Origin: Begonia masoniana
Lineage: Eukaryota; Streptophyta; Magnoliopsida; Cucurbitales; Begoniaceae
Direction of reading: 5' to 3'
Assembly (NCBI GenBank): GCA_022432975.1
Contig: CM039509.1
Coordinates: 27,307,390-27,371,389, forward strand
DNA: 64,000 bases
Translations under genes and position numbers: made by a program
In this document: positions 56,851 to 64,000 of the stretch, piece after piece
Position numbering within the stretch: position 1 is the stretch's first letter
Layout: every line of letters starts with the position of its first letter
Notes under the pieces: generated by a model
What the model was told of the DNA's origin: nothing
The model's input: only the letters and a program-made list of their open reading frames with translations
Databases searched by the model: none

Positions 56851-59198
56851 TGTAACGACCCTTAACCTAACCCTTATTTTCCCGTATAATTTTTTTTTAT
56901 CATTATAAACTTCGTAACGTTTGAGCAGAATTTAAATCAAAGACTAAATCATTAAAATCGTTTGAAAACTATTTGTTAAAACCACTTGAACAAAACCTAA
57001 AACAACTATTAAAACAATTAAAACTTAAATAAACTAAATAAAACCATTAAAACAATTCAAATAAAACCTAAAAAATTATTTAAAACCATTTAAAACTAAC
57101 AAAAATTCGGCCAAGGGTAGAAGGGACAAATGTCCCATAAAGTTGAGGGGCGATCGATCGCCAATCATAAAAAAATGAGGGGCGATCGATCGCCCATTGG
57201 CGATAACCATTGCCTTCTCTAGCGATCATTCGGCACACGCTATGGAATTTCTTCCAGAGCGTGACCAAGAGGGGCGATCGATCGCCCTCCCTGGCGATCG
57301 ATCGCCAAGTCCTCTAGAATCCGAATTTCCAAAGGACTTGCACCCTATTTTTCTTTCTTTCTACCCTTGCATATATATACTTAACACTCAATTTCACAAT
57401 TTCATTAACACAACTCTACCTACAACACAATCACACAATTCATCACCAATCTCTCGACACTCGCACATCCTCCGTAATCTCACCCAAAACCGACACGAGA
57501 CGTATTTTAAACGTGGTAAAACTTTATGAAAACAAACTGCATGAATATGTTTAAAAACTGAACACATCCCTATAAAGTAAAATTACCAAGCATTTACAAA
57601 ACAAATTTCCAAAATGTTTAAAAACTTCAAAATGTGAGCGTATCAACTAGTCCAGATCAAAACATCCTATAATGTTCTATCTTTTCTATCCAAAATGACC
57701 CAAAATACCTACATACATCCCGAAAATTACGTGGCGACTGCAAGCGTACTCCCACGGGCCATCCTCCTTCAACGTGCTCATACTTCAGGCGGAGGGACGT
57801 CTTCCTCACCTGTCTCAAAATCACCTACCCCATAGAATTAAACATGTGAGCCAGAGGCTCAGTAAATCTAAGTGAATGCACGTGAATGCTAATGCTATGC
57901 ATGTACAGTTCTTAAATCATGCGTCCTACCCTTTCGCTATTCATTTCATTTACGTCACTAGGCTTCTCTCTCGCTAGATAGGAGCAGCACATCCGACGAT
58001 TGGATAGCCCCTCGTATCTAACCGGGGGGAAAACATGCTTCATCCGACAGCCATGTCTGAACCACCGCCACCGACGTGACCATCATTACATTCATTTATC
58101 TTTTTGTTATCGTTTTCCTTTTTATGAAAATATGCATAGAAATCTCATTTTCATGCCGTTTGAAAACAATGATGCGTGAACAAATATTATTCCATGAACG
58201 AAATAGACACATACAAACAATAAACTAACAATTAACAACCTAACCAAACCTAAAACTAACTACCCGTTCTAATTACCCAACACAACAAATATCTCCAATT
58301 CCTCGATCGACATAGTCTTATGGTGTAGGCCAATCGGCCAAACAAATCACAGAGACTTACCTCGCGTCCGTCAAAATTCATGCTCCGTCCACGAGCGTTG
58401 TTCACCTAAGGCAATTCACAACAAATTGCGATTAAATCGAGTCTAAACCTTAAATCTCGAAAACTACTAACTCCTAGCGAAAGGAACTTTCCTAAAACTC
58501 TATTCTAGCTCATTGCGGCATTTTATCGAGCAATTTGTGCTCAACACTTAGAAATTTCAATCAATGGAGTTTTTCAAGCTCCAAGCCAAACGCAACTCCA
58601 ATATTAATCGATAAATCGATTGTCTACGCCGAATAAACATCAATATGTCGATTAAAGGCATAACTACGCTAAACCTATCAATTTCAAACATCAATCCACG
58701 TTTTCAACGAATACCCTAACGAAACCCTAATCTGTTTAACCCTAGAAATCAAAATCTAACACTCCAAAGGCTTAAAGCCTTACCTAGGGAGCAAAGACGA
58801 CAGAGAAACGTGAATAGTCACTGGATTTTGGAGGGACGTCAGCTGGCATTTGAAGGAAATTGTCGTTGAGAGGGTGAAGTCGTCGATGAGGGTTGAGAGA
58901 AAAGAGAAGTCGCGTGAGTGAGAGGGAAGAATTGAGGGATTTTGCATTTTTATTGAAGTTTTAGTTTGCCAATTACTCATTTGCCCCTCCTACGATTTTG
59001 TAATTATTTCTCTACCTATTTCGTTATTTTAATTAACGATTCGATTTCTCCAAATTTTCATATTCCACCATAAATTTAAATTTATTATTACGGCTTCGTT
59101 AAAACTTTCTGTTTGCAAAACGGACTAAATTTGACATATTTACAAAAATGCCATTTATATTAGAATAAAAATCAAATCCCGTTAAGCCGGGTGTTACA
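56851..59198 (-). repeat. 5' LTR of element H (family 3)
   Basis: On the minus strand it starts TGTAACACCCGGCTTAAC at 59198 and ends GGGTCGTTACA at 56851, beside the primer site. A 45-nt exon-like block and donor CGCGAG|GTAAGT (complement near 58362) are present, the acceptor precedes 57824, and the short frame is 57778-57824 (DFETGEEDVPPPEV then TGA). At least four GGCGATCGATCGCC palindromes lie in 57150-57310. It lies inside RT of element I. Confidence 0.93.
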
Positions 59199-61500
59199 TT
59201 CCCCATGCTCTTCCTTCGTTTTAGAATAGATCAAAATGTCGTCAATGAAAACAACAACGAACTTGTCCAAATATTCTTTGAAAACGCTGTTCATTAAGTC
59301 CATAAACGCTGCAGGGGCATTAGTAAGTCCAAAAGACATAACAAGGAACTAATAATGCCCATACCTCTTTCGGAATGTCGTTTTCTGAATATCTTTCTTC
59401 CGGACCTTCAATTGATAATAACCCGAGCGTAGGTCAATCTTGGAAAACACTCGGGCAGCCTGTAGTTGATCAAATAAATAATCTATCCGGGGCAGTGGAT
59501 ACTTATTCTTCACTGTAAGCTTATTCAGCTCTCTGTAATTCAAGCACATCCTGAGAGTCCCATCCTTCTTCTTAACGAACAGAACGGGCGCACCCAAGGG
59601 AGAAAAACTAGGTCGGATGAAACCCTTATCCAGCAACTCCTCAAGCTGAGTTTTCAACTCTCTCAATTCAGCATGCGCCAATCTATATGGATTCTTAGAC
59701 ACTGGCGCAGAGCTCGGAAACACATCAATGGTAAACTCGATCTCCCTGTCTGGCGGTAATCCGGGAAGATCATCAAGGAAGATCTCAGAGAATTCTCTAA
59801 CTGTAGGAAGGTCACTCGGCTTTACTCCACTGAGCAACTGAGTATCAACTACTGTGGCCAGATAAATCGAGCATTCACCTTTAAACTGCTCGTTAACCTT
59901 CATGGAATAGGAAGTAGGAGACCCACTCAACCTGTTCATCGCCTGATAAGCAAACTCGACTTTACCCGGGGGCCGAAAAGTCACAATTCGGGATTGACAA
60001 TCGATGGTGGTGAAGTGTTGTGACAGCCAGTCCATCCCTAAGATAAGATCGTACCGCTCTATGCTCATGACTATCAAACGAGCGTAAAGGGTAGTATTCC
60101 CCACTGAGAAGACATTGCCCTAGAGAATGTGATCTTAATGCATATGCTCTCCTGATAGTAGCATTACTCTATACTCGAACTCTGGTAACTCGAACTCTAA
60201 TCCCAATCTAGTCATGCAAGCAGTTGAGATAAAAGAGTGCGTAGCTCCCTTGTCTATCAAAGAAAATACAGCTACGCCCATAATCAAAATAGTACCTGCT
60301 ATCACTGAGGGCTGAGCCTCGTCGTCAATATCACCAGGCTCAATAAGGCAAAGATCCTCGGCATGACCCTTCTCTGATCTCCGCCCAACTGATCTCGGCC
60401 CGGCTTTGGGCAATCTCTAACAAAATGGCCGACTTCACCACATCTATAACATTTATTAGTGCCCACCCAGCACTCTCCACTGTGCTCTCTCTGACACTTA
60501 GGGCACCATGGTATCTGAAAAGCCCCTTGTACCTGTTTCCCATTGCCTCGAACATTTCCTCCTTCAGAAGGCTTCTTCACGTCTCTCTGTTGTTGTTGGG
60601 GTTGTTGTACACTAGGCTGCCAACCTCGATTCCGTGACTGAGGATGGATCTCACAAAAGAAGCCCTTAGCTGGCTCCCTCGGCTTGACACAAGTTGCCCG
60701 TGCAGCCTAGAAATCCAGGGCTCTAGCTGCAATGTCCGAATAGGGCACATCTATAATCCCCGATACAATAATGTTCATTCGGATCTCTGGATTCAGCCCT
60801 TCCATAAACTAGTGCACCTTGTCTTTGTTATCACTTACTAGGCATGGTGCAAATCTCGATAGGGCCTCAAACTTCCGTATATACTCTGCAACTGAACCTG
60901 TCTGCTTCAGCTGCGTAAACTCATTCCTCTTCGCCACCCTCATAGTGCGGCTAAAATATTTGTTGAAGAACACGGTCTTGAACTGCTCCCAAGTCATAAT
61001 TGTCACGTCCCTTGTTGCTTTAATCGAATCCCACCAAAAACGGGCGTCCAACGCTAAATGAAAAGTGACATAGGCCACCTTACTCCCATTCTTTACCTCC
61101 GCATACCCTAGTATGTCCTCCATGGTTCAGATCCATTCCTTGGCTAAAGACGGGTCCAATGACTGTTGGTTGAATACTGAAGGTTGTAGTTTCTGGAATC
61201 TCTCCATGCTCCGATGGTTTGGAACGACCACCTCTCGGGCTTGACGATCCTCTCGATTTACTAAACGCTCGATTTGTTGTGCCTGCCTGTCCATATGCTG
61301 GGTCTGGCGGTCCAGCAAATCCTTAAGTCGATCTAAAGCCCGTCTCTAGGATCTTTTCCTCGAACTATTTTTATATACCTCGCCTATAAAAATTAAAACA
61401 AATAATCTAAGAAATCGAAATCAAATAAAGCATTAAACATACTTACAGTTGATGAAGGATGTCAGCGTAGTGGCTGTGCAGTCGGGCAGTCTACAGAACC
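59199..61500 (-). pseudogene. gag-protease-RT of chromovirus I, interrupted by element H
   Basis: The expected start codon at 61366-61368 reads ATA instead of ATG. Gag is broken by a TGA at 61127-61129 (AKEWI then stop), a TAG just left of 60809, and a frameshift near 60350 after the knuckle CYRCGEVGHFVRDC. The protease motif reads LIDKGATHSF (Thr to Lys). The segment 60104-59349 runs from [11 protein letters not shown] through [16 protein letters not shown] into RT ([22 protein letters not shown]) and stops at a TAG at 59349-59351. RT continues to FIDDILIYS at the edge of the H LTR. The rest of pol was not found; it is closely related to H. Confidence 0.92.
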
Positions 61501-61516
61501 GTTTTTAAAACCGGGG

Positions 61517-61528
61517 GCTCTGATACCA
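61517..61528 (-). other. Primer-binding site of element I
   Basis: The minus strand reads TGGTATCAGAGC, a full match to the initiator tRNA-Met complement, four bases inside the LTR end at 61533. Confidence 0.92.
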
Positions 61529-61532
61529 TAAC

Positions 61533-64000
61533 TGTTGCGTCCCCTAACACTATTCCTAATTTTCCCGTATTATTATTTTTTTATTCTTGTAAACTTTAAG
61601 TTTATCGTCTAAGCGGAAAACCATTTGAAAATCTTTTAATAAAACGTATATAAAGTAGAGAAAACTAAAGAAAACAAATTAAATTTAAATCATAAAACAA
61701 TTTATTAAAACAGTTAAAACCATCGGCCACAACTCGAGGGGCAAAAGAGACAATTGTTCCAAAATCTACGAGGCAATCGATCGGCTGCTAAAAAAAACAA
61801 GGGCGATCGATCGCCAAACCTTTAGGAATCGATCGCCAGAGTCTCTGGATTTTCCAGAGAGTGGAGACCATAATTGCCGATTGATCACCTCCTTAGGCGA
61901 TCGATCGGGAACCTCCCTAGAATCTGAAATTCCAGGGAGTTGCCTCCCTCTTTTTCTCTTCTTCCCTGCACATTTTCACTTCCTCATTTCCTTCTAAACC
62001 TCAACATATCATACATACTAAAAGAAACTTTCATAATTATCCACTCTTAAACTACCGACCAACCCCTCGACGTACATACAAAACGAAATAAAATCTCATG
62101 AAAACGAACTGCGTGGAACCGTTTGAAAACCAAACAAAATCCCTAAGAAATTCAACAATCCAGCAGTTCATTAAACGACAGGTTTAACAAAACGTTTTAT
62201 AAAACATCAATCCATTATCCAGATCCAAACAACCTAAAATGTATCTAATTGTACAATTAACCTATCTAATCTACCATTAACCCAAAATAACTCGAACACC
62301 CTCAAAACTCTTACTTGCATCCCCATGGGTTAGAATGCGCACCGACTGCACCAGCACACTTCCACGGGCCATCTTTCTTTAACTGATCATTCCTCGGGTG
62401 GAGGGATCTCGTTCTCACATGTATCAAGATCACCTACACCATACCGACAACTATGAGCTAAAGGCTCAGCAAGTTTCGTAAATGCAGATGCATGTTGTGC
62501 ATATGAAGTTCAGAAATCATGCAACATTTTCTTATCATTACGTCGCAGACAAAATATCATCGAGATCTCAGCCCGCTAAATGGAGAGGGCACATTCGGCG
62601 GTCGAACAACCCTTTCTACCTAGCGGGGGGGGGGGGGGGGGGGGGTACACGCTTACATCCGCATACAGCCGTGCATGAGCCCTACCTCGCATGACCAGAT
62701 AATAGATTACGTAGATTCATTTCGTTTAGGCGATGTGGTACTGTGACAAGCCCCTCTCGGCCTTCACAATAGATAAATAGCTCTCTTTCAGGCCACAACT
62801 CTTTTAATGAAAAACGTAGTGTGGAAATTCATTTTCTATGCATAATTGAAAACCATGATGCATAAACAATTACGTGCTTAAAGTAAACATACATTATACA
62901 TACCATTGAGACAATAAAAGCATAACCTATAAAAGAACTAATCCTAACTACCCAACCAAAACATTTAAACAAACGATTCACCAAAGATCCTCGACGCGAC
63001 TTCCACGTACGGTGTAGGCCAATCGGCCATAGTAAGTCACGAGAACTTACCTCGTGTCCGTTGCAAATTCTAGCTCAGTCCACGAGCGTTGTTCACCTAA
63101 GGCAAATTCACAACATTTGTCGTTAAAACGAGTTTAAACCATTAAACGTCCAAACCGACAAAACCTCAAATAAGGAAATCTCTTGAAACTCTAAAATACT
63201 TCATTGAGGCATTTCGTCGAGCATTTCACGCTCAACTCACCAAAACCTCCATTAATGGAGTTTCTAAGTTTTCCAATCCAACCAAAACTCTAATATTCAT
63301 CAATAATTCTACTAACTTCGTCCAATAACCACCAATACGTCCATTATATTCATAAATACAGTAAACCTATCGATTTTGAACCCTAAATCATGTTTTTAAC
63401 AAAAACCCTAAACGAACCCTAATTGTTTAAACTCTAAAAAACAAAGTAAGCCTTTCAAAAACCATAGAATCGTACGTAGGGTCGGATTTGGAGGAGAAAA
63501 CGTGAAGGACGATGATTGATCAGAGAAGCGTTGGTCGTTGGAGAGGAGAACGCCATGAGGGAGAGATGAAGTCGCCGAGAGGAGAAGAGAGAAAGGGGGA
63601 AAAAATCGTGAAGTGTTTCTAGAGAAGAGAGGTTTGTGATTTTATTTAAAATTTAGCTTGGCAAATTACCTTTTTGCCCTTCCTTTGATTTTCTATTTGT
63701 TTCGTCCTTTGTTTCGTTAATCAACTAACGATTTGGTTTCTCCAAATTTTCTTATTTCACCAATAACTCGAACTTATTATCAGGGAATTATTAAAACTAT
63801 TCGTACACAAAACGGACCTCATTTACTATTTTTATTAAAACGTCCATTATATTACGAGAAACATAATTCTCATAATTTAGCGTTATAACTCCTAAATTTT
63901 CTGAAATTTTCTTAAAATCCATATTAATTATTGGGATCGTAATAACGCTCTCCTTTCACAAAACGGGATTAATTTGACATATTTACAATAATGCAATTAT
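61533..64000 (-). repeat. 5' LTR of element I, cut by the window end
   Basis: On the minus strand it ends GGGACGCAACA at 61533. By alignment with the LTR of H about 50 bp of its start lie beyond 64000. A 46-nt block 63051-63096 with donor CACGAG|GTAAGT carries one in-frame TAG. The acceptor GGTGTAG|G precedes 62433, and the short frame is 62387-62433 (DLDTCENEIPPPEE then TGA). CGATCGATCG palindromes and two hairpins (61847-61866; 61910-61941) lie at the distal end. Confidence 0.9.
62625..62645 (+). repeat. Homopolymer run of 21 G
   Basis: Twenty-one consecutive G where related LTRs have a run of about six (CCGGGGGG near 58021, CCCCCCGG near 48115). Slippage in vivo or a base-calling error are both possible. 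Confidence 0.95.

Noticed and set aside
54052..59198. Treating H and I as one element with an internal LTR
   Set aside because: Each has its own gag, primer-binding site and LTR in the same orientation, and the RT of I is cut exactly at the H LTR end.

Overview
The window is plant nuclear DNA made almost wholly of nested LTR retrotransposons. No host gene, tRNA or rRNA was found. Evidence for a plant: Ty3/gypsy polyproteins of the chromodomain (Tekay/Del-like) type, primer-binding sites matching plant initiator tRNA-Met, one Athila-like integrase remnant, 2-3.6 kb LTRs beginning TGTAAC and ending TTACA or TGACA, and 5-bp target-site duplications (TSDs). A eudicot is likely; the species cannot be read from the sequence. 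A 100-N assembly gap lies at 17146-17245.

Layout. (1) 1-15314: an Athila-like integrase remnant (14766-15314) holds a family-2 LTR (1-591 plus 12957-14764). That LTR holds a complete plus-strand chromovirus, A (592-12951, TSD GATGT), and A holds a 3.6-kb solo LTR, P (4488-8126, TSD CTAGC). (2) 15315-27216: Athila tail, gap, and LTR fragments in both orientations, including solo LTR J (19139-21449, TSD TGTGC) and a non-coding element interior (22841-25201). (3) 27217-40323: a family-4 LTR split by minus-strand chromovirus C (28088-39847), which is itself split by solo LTR D (33946-36427). (4) 40324-54051: element G, young and non-autonomous, with a shortened but open gag. Its 3' LTR holds solo LTR E (48935-53988, TSD ATCGC), which holds solo LTR F (50662-53131, TSD AAAAC). 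(5) 54052-64000: two decayed minus-strand chromoviruses, H and I; the 5' LTR of I runs off the window.

Every gag-pol except the short gag of G is broken by in-frame stops, frameshifts or insertions. Most stops look like C-to-T decay of CAG, CGA or TGG codons.

The most unusual signal is in the LTRs. Families that otherwise align poorly share an exon-intron-like layout downstream of the promoter: a small exon (46 nt in four families), a GT...AG intron of roughly 0.5-0.7 kb with a GGCC hairpin near its donor and a TACTAAG-like site before its acceptor, and then a short acidic reading frame. That frame ends 47 nt after the acceptor in every family checked except F (53 nt) and the decayed E2. I found no consistent start codon, so translation is unproven. 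The LTRs also carry hairpins, clusters of CGATCG-centred palindromes, and arrays of plant transcription-factor-like sites (W-box, G-box, TGACGTCA).
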